Below are positions 1 to 5,912 of a DNA stretch of 5,995 bases, piece by piece. The notes under the pieces are model-generated. The model worked only from the letters and a program-made list of their open reading frames with translations. It ran no database searches and was not told the origin of the DNA. The translations under genes were made by a program, and so were the position numbers. Origin of the DNA: G963669175 sp964648415 (GTDB lineage Bacteria; Electryoneota; Electryoneia; Electryoneales; Electryoneaceae); the NCBI GenBank assembly GCA_964648415.1, contig CAZYOC010000264.1:1-5995 (forward strand). The letters run 5' to 3'. How positions within the stretch are numbered: the stretch's first letter is position 1; every line of letters starts with the position of its first letter.

Positions 1-133
1 TTAAATCCGTCATCTTCCTTGGCAGAGAGGCAGCAGTCTAGAGTGTCGGTGTAGTCCCTGTGGGGAGACTGAGTCAAAGTATTTTCACCCCAGCAGGATG
101 GAACAAATTGCTTATGAGCGTATGACGGATTAA
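1..133. repeat. Possible small inverted-repeat element at left edge
   Basis: The window opens with TTAAATCCGTCAT, and ATGACGGATTAA lies at 122-133. These are reverse complements apart from one extra A in the left arm. The roughly 108 bp between them show no reading frame of note. This could be a short non-autonomous element with terminal inverted repeats, or chance pairing of two 12-13 bp words. The left flank is outside the window, so a target-site duplication cannot be tested. Confidence 0.3.
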
Positions 134-152
134 TAATGGGAATGGCTATACT
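122..152 (+). promoter_or_regulatory. Weak candidate promoter for the cytochrome gene
   Basis: TATACT at 147-152 resembles a -10 box, and ATGACG at 122-127 resembles a -35 box, with a long 19-bp spacer. It would give a leader of about 140 nt before the cytochrome start at 302. A 6-bp palindrome, CTGACA (202-207) with TGTCAG (216-221), falls in that leader and could be an operator or an RNA hairpin. FCB-group bacteria often use promoters unlike the E. coli consensus, so this is a weak call. Confidence 0.22.
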
Positions 153-301
153 ATGTTATCATTAAAACAAGCGCACATATGTATAGTTATTGGCACAACA
201 TCTGACACAACAGCATGTCAGGTAGCCCTGCCATGACTGGCCTGGATGATGGATAAGATTCTTGAGAACAAGCACAACAAGCATAGAGAAGTGAGGCGAT
301 C

Positions 302-661
302 ATGAAGATCCGTCGTGTTCTTGCCTTTGGGATGATGTTGCTGCTGGGCGTGGTGATCGGCGCTACAGTGGCTGATGTGATTCCCGAGGTCTATGATTGG
401 GACAACCGTAAGCAACCGGTGCCCGACAAGCATGTGTTCCAGACGTCGTATATGGGCGGGACGCAAATTGTGTTCGATCACGAGTTCCACACCGACATGC
501 TGGAGCTGGAGTGCATCGAGTGTCACCATGTGGAGGGCTGTGCTCATTGCCACAAGGAGGAGACCAAGCAGGTGGATGTGGCTTCGTCGAAAACCGCCAT
601 CCACCGCAACTGTTTCGCCTGCCACGAGGACATGAGCTGCGTGGACTGCCACGACCAATAG
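302..661 (+). CDS. Small exported tetrahaem class III-type cytochrome c
   Basis: This 119-residue protein is predicted to be a periplasmic electron carrier. Residues 1 to about 24 form a Sec-type signal: MKIRR, then a hydrophobic stretch, then A-T-V-A; it could also stay as an uncleaved anchor. Four CxxCH haem-binding motifs follow: CIECH 71-75, CAHCH 80-84, CFACH 104-108 and CVDCH 113-117. Four further histidines sit where cytochrome c3 has its distal ligands: His60 and His63 in FDHEFH, His76 directly after the first motif, and His101 before the third. All four haems could therefore be bis-histidine ligated, which in the family gives low redox potentials. The mature part is about 95 residues, shorter than classical Desulfovibrio c3, and no motif is the expanded CxxxxCH form. 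The start has a GTGAGG ribosome site at 291-296, 5 nt upstream. No partner oxidoreductase gene is nearby, so its donor and acceptor are unknown. The haem-protein call is very secure; the exact subfamily (c3 or c7-like) is less so. Confidence 0.95.
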   Translation: MKIRRVLAFGMMLLLGVVIGATVADVIPEVYDWDNRKQPVPDKHVFQTSYMGGTQIVFDHEFHTDMLELECIECHHVEGCAHCHKEETKQVDVASSKTAIHRNCFACHEDMSCVDCHDQ

Positions 662-1110
662 TCCGGATATTTCACGAGACAGGTGGCATGGCCCGGTTTG
701 CTGTGCGCTTATGGGCGGTCTGAAATCACAAACAGCGATGGATGACACCGGATAGGTCTGTGGGTAACTCATAAGAGCAAGCCGGGATAGACGGAAGCTT
801 GGCAATCATTTCTTGTTTGAGCTGAAACCAGAGGAGATCCCCGCCCCCGACCAAAGCAGGAGGGCAGGCTCTGCGCTGGGGATGACATCATGGGGCATTT
901 CTTCCGGGCATTCGTATGGACACTCCCGACACGCTCATCGCGGGACGGTTGGAAGAGGACCTGCATTCGCGTGTATTGTGTCCAGCGGTTACGGTAAAAA
1001 GCATCGCCAAGGGCGTATCGGGCCATGCGTCTGAACTGCGCTCATATCATGGTATTATCTTAGTGAAGAACCATACTCGTGAAAAATACGGGATAGGGAA
1101 AAGGTCAACG

Positions 1111-1129
1111 AAAGGCCGCCGCCTTTTTT
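1111..1129 (+). terminator. Intrinsic terminator-like hairpin, plus strand
   Basis: AAAGGC (1111-1116) pairs with GCCTTT (1121-1126) around a CGCC loop, and the T run continues to 1129, giving six T in a row. The form is that of a short Rho-independent terminator. It lies 450 bp behind the cytochrome gene and 180 bp ahead of citF, so it may end a long cytochrome transcript or a small RNA, or act inside the citF leader. The 6-bp stem is modest. Confidence 0.45.
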
Positions 1130-1152
1130 GTGTACGGGGAGGGCGTTTGCCT

Positions 1153-1199
1153 TGACAGGTTTGCGCCGGGAAGGCTGAGCATATCGATCCTGACAGGTT
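1153..1199 (+). repeat. Duplicated TGACAGGTT word upstream of citF
   Basis: The 9-bp word TGACAGGTT occurs at 1153-1161 and again at 1191-1199, 38 bp apart start to start. The first copy includes a perfect -35-like TTGACA (1152-1157), but no convincing -10 box follows at 16-18 bp. Binding of a regulator to the two copies is possible and unproven. A spacing of 38 bp is not a whole number of 10.5-bp helical turns. Confidence 0.25.
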
Positions 1200-1254
1200 G
1201 AAAACGGGGCGAAAGCGACGTACGTTTCAGTCAGAAACATGGGTTCATCACAGA

Positions 1255-1285
1255 GGCTGATCCACATTCATTGGATCGGCCTTTT
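1255..1285 (+). terminator. Hairpin with T run just ahead of citF (possible attenuator)
   Basis: GGCTGATCCA (1255-1264) pairs with TGGATCGGCC (1272-1281) over 10 bp, with one U-G wobble and a 7-nt loop. Four T follow at 1282-1285, 24 nt before the citF ATG. This has the shape of a weak intrinsic terminator inside the citF leader. An upstream CGATCC (1185-1190) could pair with GGATCG (1273-1278), opening the hairpin, as antiterminators do. The T run is short, so it may only be a leader structure. Confidence 0.4.
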
Positions 1286-1309
1286 CACTACGGAAGCGTG
1301 AGTACAACC

Positions 1310-2929
1310 ATGGCGACTGAATACGCGATCAACGCCGCCGGCCGGAAGACGCCGGTTGTTGTCAACGGGAAAAAGCAGACACCCTTTCAGGGAGTGGGCA
1401 AGTACCGTCCCCAGGGCGTGAAAGCCGCGCCGCCGATTCCTACCTGCGCCGATTATCCAGCGGATGGGAACAAGGTGGTGGCAACGATGCAGGACAACCT
1501 TGTCGTCGGGACCGGCCGGGCTGTGAAGGCGAAAAGCCGTGCTGGCGCCATGCGCATCGCCCTGGAGCAGGTCGGTTTGAAGGACGGTATGACCGTATCC
1601 AACCACCACCATTTCCGCAACGGCGACCTGGTGATGGTTCCGGCTTTTGAGGCGGCCAAAGAGATGGGCGTGAAGGATTTGATGTGGCTGCCGTCAGCGT
1701 CCTTTCCCTGCCAGGCGCCGTTGATCGACCGGCTGGAGGACGGCACGATCCACCACATCGAGGGCTCCATGAACGGTCCGCTGGGGGCGTATTGCAGCGA
1801 GGGCAAGATGCGGGGGCTGGGCGTACTGCGCAGCCACGGCGGCCGGTGGCAGGCCATCCAGGACGGCGATGTGCATATCGACGTGGCCATCATTCCCGCG
1901 CCCACCGCCGACGCTCTGGGCAACTGCACCGGCGACCGGGGACCGTCGGCCTGCGGGCTGCTGGGCTTCGGCCTGGCGGACAGCCTTTACGCCGACAAAG
2001 TGATCGTCGTGACCGACAACCTGGTCCCGTTCCCATGCTATCCCTGGCAGATCCAGGGGCAGAACGTGGACGCCGTGGTGGTGCTGGACAAGATCGGCGA
2101 ACCGGAGAAGATTGTCAGTGGGACCACGGTGATCACCAAATCACCTGACCGGCAGATGATTGCGGAACTGACCGCGAAATTCGTGGACGCCGCCGGGATT
2201 ATTCGTGACGGCTGGTCGTTCCAGGCGGGCGCAGGCGGGACTGCGCTGGCGTTCGCCATCTACGTCCGCGACATGATGAGGCAGCGCGGTATCAAGGCCC
2301 GCTTCGTGCGCGGCGGTTCGACAAAGTACCTCGTGGATATGCTCGAGGAGGGGTTGACCGACTTCATCCTCGATGGGCAGACGTTTGACCTGGACGGAGT
2401 CCGGTCCATGCGCGAAAACCCCGGGCACATCAACACCAGCCCGTTCACCAGCTACAACTATCATGGTAAGGGCAACTTTGCCGGCATGGTGGACGCGGTG
2501 GTGCTGGGCGCAACCGAAGTGGATGTGAATTTCAACGCGAACGTGGTGACACACAGTGACGGCCGCCTGCTGCACGGCATCGGCGGCTGGCAGAACTGCC
2601 TTGCAAGCAAGTGTACGATTCTGCCGATCCCGGCGGTTCGCGACCGGATGCCGGTGATCGTGGACGAAGTGACCACACTGGTCGGACCGGGCGAATTGAT
2701 CGACGTGATCGTGACAGAACGAGGCATTGCTATCAACCCGCTCCGGCAGGATCTGATCGACGCCACGACGCGCAGCGGCCTGCCCATCAAACCGATCGAG
2801 CAGATAAAGGATGAGGTGGAGACGATGTGCGGGGGCAAACCCGCCAAACCAACCCTGGGCGACAGGGATGTCGCGATAATCAAATGGGTGGACGGTACGG
2901 TGATCGATACGGTAAAGCACGTGGTGTAG
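1310..2929 (+). CDS. citF: Citrate lyase alpha subunit (citrate CoA-transferase)
   Basis: This 539-residue cytoplasmic protein matches CitF, the alpha subunit of citrate lyase. In the known complex it moves citrate onto the acyl-carrier subunit CitD in exchange for acetyl; CitE then cleaves citryl-CitD into oxaloacetate and acetyl-CitD. Family landmarks are GMTVSNHHHFRNGD (93-106), RSHGGR (174-179), QAGAGG (305-310), TEVDVNFNANV (402-412) and VTERGIAINP (468-477). The two halves correspond to the paired CoA-transferase-type folds of the family. The start at ATG 1310 is preferred because the protein then opens MATEYAINAAGRKTP, like the N-A-GR-P openings of clostridial-type CitF. GGAAG at 1292-1296 is a distant, weak ribosome site. 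In-frame TTG 1271 and GTG 1298 are poorer starts. Length is slightly above the usual 510 or so. No citC, citD, citE, citX or citG is adjacent, which is unusual. A citramalate lyase alpha role is a less likely alternative. Confidence 0.93.
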   Translation: MATEYAINAAGRKTPVVVNGKKQTPFQGVGKYRPQGVKAAPPIPTCADYPADGNKVVATMQDNLVVGTGRAVKAKSRAGAMRIALEQVGLKDGMTVSNHHHFRNGDLVMVPAFEAAKEMGVKDLMWLPSASFPCQAPLIDRLEDGTIHHIEGSMNGPLGAYCSEGKMRGLGVLRSHGGRWQAIQDGDVHIDVAIIPAPTADALGNCTGDRGPSACGLLGFGLADSLYADKVIVVTDNLVPFPCYPWQIQGQNVDAVVVLDKIGEPEKIVSGTTVITKSPDRQMIAELTAKFVDAAGIIRDGWSFQAGAGGTALAFAIYVRDMMRQRGIKARFVRGGSTKYLVDMLEEGLTDFILDGQTFDLDGVRSMRENPGHINTSPFTSYNYHGKGNFAGMVDAVVLGATEVDVNFNANVVTHSDGRLLHGIGGWQNCLASKCTILPIPAVRDRMPVIVDEVTTLVGPGELIDVIVTERGIAINPLRQDLIDATTRSGLPIKPIEQIKDEVETMCGGKPAKPTLGDRDVAIIKWVDGTVIDTVKHVV

Positions 2930-2946
2930 CGCGGTTTAGATCGTAG

Positions 2947-2965
2947 CATGGGCGTCCCGCCCGTG
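2947..2965. repeat. GC-rich palindrome behind citF
   Basis: CATGGGCG (2947-2954) pairs with CGCCCGTG (2958-2965) over 8 bp including one T-G wobble, with a TCC loop. It starts 18 bp after the citF stop codon. There is no T run, so it is not a classical terminator, though it could stabilise the mRNA 3' end. The form is that of a REP-like extragenic palindrome, but I cannot test copy number here. Confidence 0.4.
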
Positions 2966-3020
2966 GGGAAAGACCGCCGGGCCGCCCTGTGCCGCACTCC
3001 GAGCTACTCGATTGGATACG

Positions 3021-3053
3021 AAAAAACCCCTTCCCAAACGGCGGGAAGGGGTT
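3021..3053 (-). terminator. Intrinsic terminator of the minus-strand gene
   Basis: AACCCCTTCCC (3025-3035) and GGGAAGGGGTT (3043-3053) form a perfect 11-bp stem around a 7-nt loop. On the minus strand the stem runs into six T (3026-3021), which is the Rho-independent form. It lies 25 bp past the TAA of the minus-strand gene. On the plus strand the stem is followed only by AAAACTG, so citF termination here would be weaker. Confidence 0.85.
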
Positions 3054-3078
3054 AAAACTGTAAAAGAATCGGAAGTAC

Positions 3079-5112
3079 TTATTTCATCAGCATCATCTTC
3101 CGGGTGGCTTCGAAGGCTTGTTCGCCGCCGACCGTCATCCGGTAGAAGTAGACGCCGCTGGCCAGCTCGCCGCCGTCAAACGTCAGCCTGTGGCTGCCTG
3201 GGGTGAACCGGGCGTGGGTCAGCGTCATCACCTCGCGTCCCATCACATCGAACACCGTCAGCTGCACCTGCGCTGCATGCGGCAGGGTGAAGGCGATCTC
3301 AGTGGTCGGGTTGAAGGGGTTCGGGTGGTTCTGGCTCAGGCTGAAGCTCTGCGGAGCGCTGGTCGGATCCTGTTCCGGCGCGTCACTCCCGCCGGGCAGC
3401 AACCAGGTCAGGGTTTGCAGCATCATGGTGTTGCGGCTGTCCTCGTCGGCGATGGCTTCAAACGGGAAGCCCATCAACAGGCTCCGGTCGCCCATGCCGC
3501 CAATGTTGCGAATGCCGGCGCGACGGATCGCGCTGTAGCGCAAGCAGGTCGTGCCGCCGTCCTCCAGCATCGAGGTCGGGATGCCCAGGTTGTCCGCGCC
3601 GTCGCCGCCGGTCAGGGCGAAGTCGAGGCCGTCGCCCACCGGATCGTCGTCAACACCGTACACTTCATCCCCGCTGGGATACGTGTCCTGATATTCCGCG
3701 CCCATCGAGGTGATGAGATCAGTGTTGTTCAGCTTCGAGGGAGCCCGGCTGCCGCTGATCCACAGGCTGTAACCCTGGCTGAGGTACGACTGCAACCCCG
3801 CAATGTTCTGATCGGTGAAGTCGCCGTCATCGCCCAGATACCAGATTACGGCATCCGCTTCCAGCCCGCCCAGGTCGAACATGTCGAGCTCGAAATCGAC
3901 CACCGGCCATACACCGTAGCTGAGGTTCTCGATGACTTCCTCCGAGGCGACGTAGTCGAGGGCGTTCGTGAAGTAGTCCCCATAGGCGCCGTTCAGGTCA
4001 CCGTTGACCACCAGCACGCTCGGGGTGTTCATCACGAAGAACGGCAGGTCGTAGGTTATCATATCCAAGTTCTGTGACGTGATGCTGCAGGTCAGCTCGC
4101 TCGCGTCACCCGGTACGTCGTTCGTGTTGATGGACAGGGTGGAGGTATAGCTGGCCAGCGATTCCAGCGTCAGCGTGCCGGGGCCGCTCTGGTCGCCGTC
4201 AGGCGTGGTGTAGCTGTAGCTCCAGCCGTCGGGCATGTCGCCGGTCACCTCGATGTCGTAGGTGTCCGTCTCAAGGCCGACATTGTCAATGTCAATGTCG
4301 AAGGTCACCGTCGATTCCAGCTCGGCGAAGTCGTGGTTCTCTTCCGCTTCTGCAGTAAACATGTAGTCTACTGCCAGCCCGGAAGACTGACACTGGATGA
4401 CCTCTTCAGTCGTGTTGTTCTGGATCCAGACGGTCACTTCAACGTTATCCGTCTCGATCTCATGCCCCTGCAGTGTGATGGGCCACTCGAACGAACCGTT
4501 GAAGGTCTCGGTGTCGTTGGCGTCAATGCTGAACGTTGCGCCGCTGGCGTTGGGGGACATGTCCAGCAGGCTGTGATGCCCGTATTCCTGCCCGGCGTTG
4601 TAGTGGTACAAATCCCAGTCCAGGCAGATAAGCGCCATGTGGATGACGTAGTTGCCCGAGACCGCCTCATCCGCGCTGTTCACCGTTGCGACGACCTGCA
4701 CGGAGCTGCCGGCGGCGCTCGCCATCACTTCGATCTCAACCGGGCTCTCAACATCAATGCGCTGGTTGTACGCACCGGTCAGGTTGCCCATCGAACCGGG
4801 ATGAAAGTCAACCACACCATCCGCCCAGCAATGCGGGATACCGCTTACGCCGTAATAATTGGCTCGCGCTGAGTGGTAAGCTGAATTGTAGGCCCGGAAC
4901 GGGTCGCCGCCGGATGTGCTGTACGTGATCATCGCGACGTCGTACGCGGGGTTGTTGTAAAAATCATCGAGGACCAGCGACGCCGGTCCGCAGTAGGGTC
5001 ACCAGTCCGCCGAAAAGTTCTCGTAGAGAACCTTGGTTCGGGGGAATGCATGGGCGCTCGTCACTACAAGCAGGCCCATCAGGAGGAGGCTGAAAGCTGC
5101 GCGTTTGGACAT
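3079..5112 (-). CDS. Exported thioredoxin-fold T9SS protein, probable selenoprotein with in-frame TGA
   Basis: Read through one in-frame TGA, this gene encodes 677 residues. Residues 1-22 are a signal peptide ending S-A-H-A. Residues 24 to about 120 form a thioredoxin/Omp28-like domain: KVLYENFSADW, then TGA as codon 38, then PYCGPAS, and a cis-proline loop at YGVSGIP (Pro93). The TGA stands where the first cysteine of WCxxC belongs; Cys41 is kept. After a beta-rich part, a NEW3/CARDB-like beta domain lies at about 256-350. A Rossmann-like, GATase/gingipain-type domain follows at 364-575 (VLVVNGD, AVIWYLGDDG, LWISG, GFPFEAI). Residues 589-677 are a T9SS type A sorting domain (QNHPNPFNP, GVYFYRM, KMMLMK), predicting export through the outer membrane or to the surface. 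ATG 5112 is chosen because of its AAAGGAG site and signal peptide; ATG 4932 would lose both. A hairpin right after the TGA supports selenocysteine. The alternative is a point mutation or read error. The gene itself is secure, its exact substrate unknown. Confidence 0.88.
4971..4989 (-). promoter_or_regulatory. Candidate bacterial SECIS hairpin after the in-frame TGA
   Basis: On the minus-strand mRNA, GGACCGGC pairs with GCUGGUCC over 8 bp without a bulge, including one G-U wobble, around the loop GUC. The loop G (4981) is 17 nt past the UGA (4999-5001). In E. coli fdhF the loop G residues lie 18-19 nt past the UGA, and SelB recognises a G and U in that loop. The wobble becomes a C-A mismatch on the plus strand, so the full stem belongs to this gene's transcript. 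The bulged U of the fdhF element is absent, which is a caveat. Confidence 0.6.
4999..5001 (-). other. In-frame TGA, probable selenocysteine codon 38
   Basis: The codon is TGA in frame with both the upstream start at 5112 and the 639 codons that follow, none of which is a stop before the TAA at 3079. The local protein context, W-x-P-Y-C-G-P, is that of a thioredoxin-like WCPYC active site, so cysteine or selenocysteine is the expected residue. A single C-to-A change from TGC would also produce it. Confidence 0.65.
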
Positions 5113-5118
5113 CTCGTT

Positions 5119-5125
5119 CTCCTTT
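5119..5125 (-). promoter_or_regulatory. Strong ribosome-binding site fixing the start at 5112
   Basis: AAAGGAG reads on the minus strand at 5125-5119, 6 nt before the ATG at 5112. This is a near-ideal Shine-Dalgarno site. It decides in favour of a start upstream of the in-frame TGA; the internal ATG at 4932 sits in the middle of the thioredoxin domain. Confidence 0.85.
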
Positions 5126-5595
5126 GCTAAAGCACCGTTCTTCTGTTCGTTTCGTATCCCGGTCCCGGCGCGGGTGCAACATGGCCGGCATTTTACAATC
5201 AGTGGTTACTAAGCTAGAGGGTTCGCGTCTGCGATGAAAGCCCCACGGCAGTGCGAGGCCATCGATCTCCCGGACGTATCCTCATACGATAAACTAGTAT
5301 ACTAATAACTCCACTTTCAAGACAAGGGCGAATCATATTCTGTTCGAGTTAGCAATTCCTGACTTTGTGCCACCCTCCGGGGTAACAAACTAAACACGTC
5401 ATACAGTCTGGTGCAATCCCCCGGGGAGCCGCAGGTTGTTGCGGCAAAGCTTCTCACAGTTGAGTTGGCGCGAAGGAGATCCCTGTCGGACCCGATTGTC
5501 GCAGAATACATGACTCGTGTCATTTCCGCGAAATTGACTGTAGAGTGGTTCTTGCAAAGAATCGAACATATTAAGATTTTAAGTACTTGTTTATT
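5126..5595. other. Gene-free stretch upstream of the minus-strand gene
   Basis: I find no defensible gene here. The left part should hold the promoter and leader of the minus-strand gene. Open frames at 5411-5713 (plus) and 5317-5523 (minus) lack ribosome sites and known motifs, and the plus one is built partly from the palindromic repeats at 5596-5666. A degenerate palindrome ATTTC-CGC-GAAAT at 5522-5534 resembles those repeats. Confidence 0.55.
5297..5320 (-). promoter_or_regulatory. Weak candidate promoter for the minus-strand gene
   Basis: On the minus strand TTGAAA (5320-5315) is a good -35 box. At an 18-bp spacing follows TAGTTT (5302-5297 region is AT-rich, with TATACT overlapping it). 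Transcription would start about 180 nt ahead of the ATG at 5112. The -10 assignment is uncertain because the two AT-rich candidates overlap. Confidence 0.22.
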
Positions 5596-5666
5596 CTGGA
5601 TTCCTGCGAAAGCAGGCAGTATGAAAATGGCCAGCGAGTGTCATTCCTGCGAAAGCAGGAATCCAG
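5596..5666. repeat. REP/MITE-like palindromic pair
   Basis: CTGGATTCCTGC (5596-5607) and GCAGGAATCCAG (5655-5666) are perfect 12-bp inverted repeats bounding 71 bp. Each side also forms its own hairpin with a GAAA tetraloop: CCTGC/GCAGG at 5603-5616 and ATTCCTGC/GCAGGAAT at 5643-5662. Similar ATTCC-GC-GAAA-GC-GGAAT palindromes are common as scattered extragenic repeats in many bacteria. It is best read as a REP doublet or miniature element. Confidence 0.7.
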
Positions 5667-5720
5667 GCATGTTTATATACTACAATATGTTAACTATGGA
5701 AACCATACGCTGAATCTTAT

Positions 5721-5803
5721 TCTGGTTCTGGATTGCTAACCTGTTATATTCTTGCACCTTGCCTGGATTCACGGCTGTCCCAAACTACGGGACACCGCAA
5801 GCT
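5721..5803 (+). repeat. 83-bp direct repeat, copy 1
   Basis: The 83 bases starting TCTGGTTCTGG and ending ACCGCAAGCT recur without a mismatch at 5913-5995, giving a 192-bp period. Inside are TGTCCC (5776-5781) and GGGACA (5789-5794), a 6-bp hairpin with a 7-nt loop, itself enclosed by CTTGC (5758-5762) and GCAAG (5797-5801). The repeat shows no coding frame. Confidence 0.9.
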
Positions 5804-5817
5804 ACACTTCGTTCCGG

Positions 5818-5835
5818 TTCCCGCCTTCGCGGGAA
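5818..5835. repeat. REP-like hairpin TTCCCGC/GCGGGAA
   Basis: TTCCCGC (5818-5824) and GCGGGAA (5829-5835) form a perfect 7-bp stem around CTTC. It lies in the spacer between the two 83-bp repeats. In sequence style it belongs with the palindromes at 5596-5666, read in the opposite orientation. Confidence 0.6.
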
Positions 5836-5912
5836 TGAGAGTGGGTTCGATTCTTCGACAGTCTTCGCTGAAATGAGAGCCATCGGCCATTTCGATACAC
5901 AAGGAAAGCTAC

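Larger units (their letters stand above)
662..1309. other. Gene-free stretch between cytochrome and citF
   Basis: I see no convincing gene in these roughly 650 bp. Short open frames exist, for example 916-1155 on the plus strand, but that one lacks a ribosome site and recognisable motifs and is crossed by a terminator-like hairpin. What can be supported is in the right half: a terminator-like hairpin at 1111-1129, a duplicated TGACAGGTT word, and a second hairpin with a T run at 1255-1285. TATTAT at 1053-1058 could be a -10 box for a long citF leader, but has no good -35 partner. There is no clear terminator directly behind the cytochrome gene. Confidence 0.6.

Noticed and set aside
218..805. 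195-residue minus-strand reading frame opposite the cytochrome
   Set aside because: It is antisense to the four-haem gene, and its many His residues come from the complement of the Cys-rich and Val/Met-rich codons.
916..1155. 79-residue plus-strand reading frame
   Set aside because: No ribosome site, no recognisable motif, and it is crossed by a terminator-like hairpin at 1111-1129.
1151..1165. Sigma-54 type promoter at the TTGACA-TTTGC stretch
   Set aside because: The invariant GG and GC dinucleotides are not at the required spacing.
1271..1309. TTG 1271 as the citF start
   Set aside because: It sits inside the leader hairpin and lacks a well-placed ribosome site. The family-like N-terminus begins at ATG 1310.
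2141..2920. 259-residue minus-strand reading frame opposite citF
   Set aside because: It is an antisense shadow of a strongly conserved citF region in GC-rich DNA, and its protein has no family features.
3079..4932. Starting the minus-strand protein at ATG 4932 (617 residues)
   Set aside because: That start lies inside the thioredoxin domain, has no signal peptide, and ignores the excellent ribosome site and start at 5112 in the same frame.
4999..5001. Genome-wide reassignment of TGA to Trp or Gly
   Set aside because: Nearly 1,300 codons in the three genes contain no other in-frame TGA, and their Trp codons are all TGG. A reassigned code should show TGA repeatedly. None of the three genes ends in TGA, but three stops are too few to argue from.
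5411..5713. 100-residue plus-strand reading frame
   Set aside because: It begins at a GTG without a ribosome site, and its right part (WIPAKAG, CHSCESRNPG) is simply translated palindromic repeat.
5840..5860. GGTTCGATTC resembling a tRNA T-arm
   Set aside because: The flanking bases do not form the 5-bp T stem, and no acceptor, D or anticodon arm can be folded around it.
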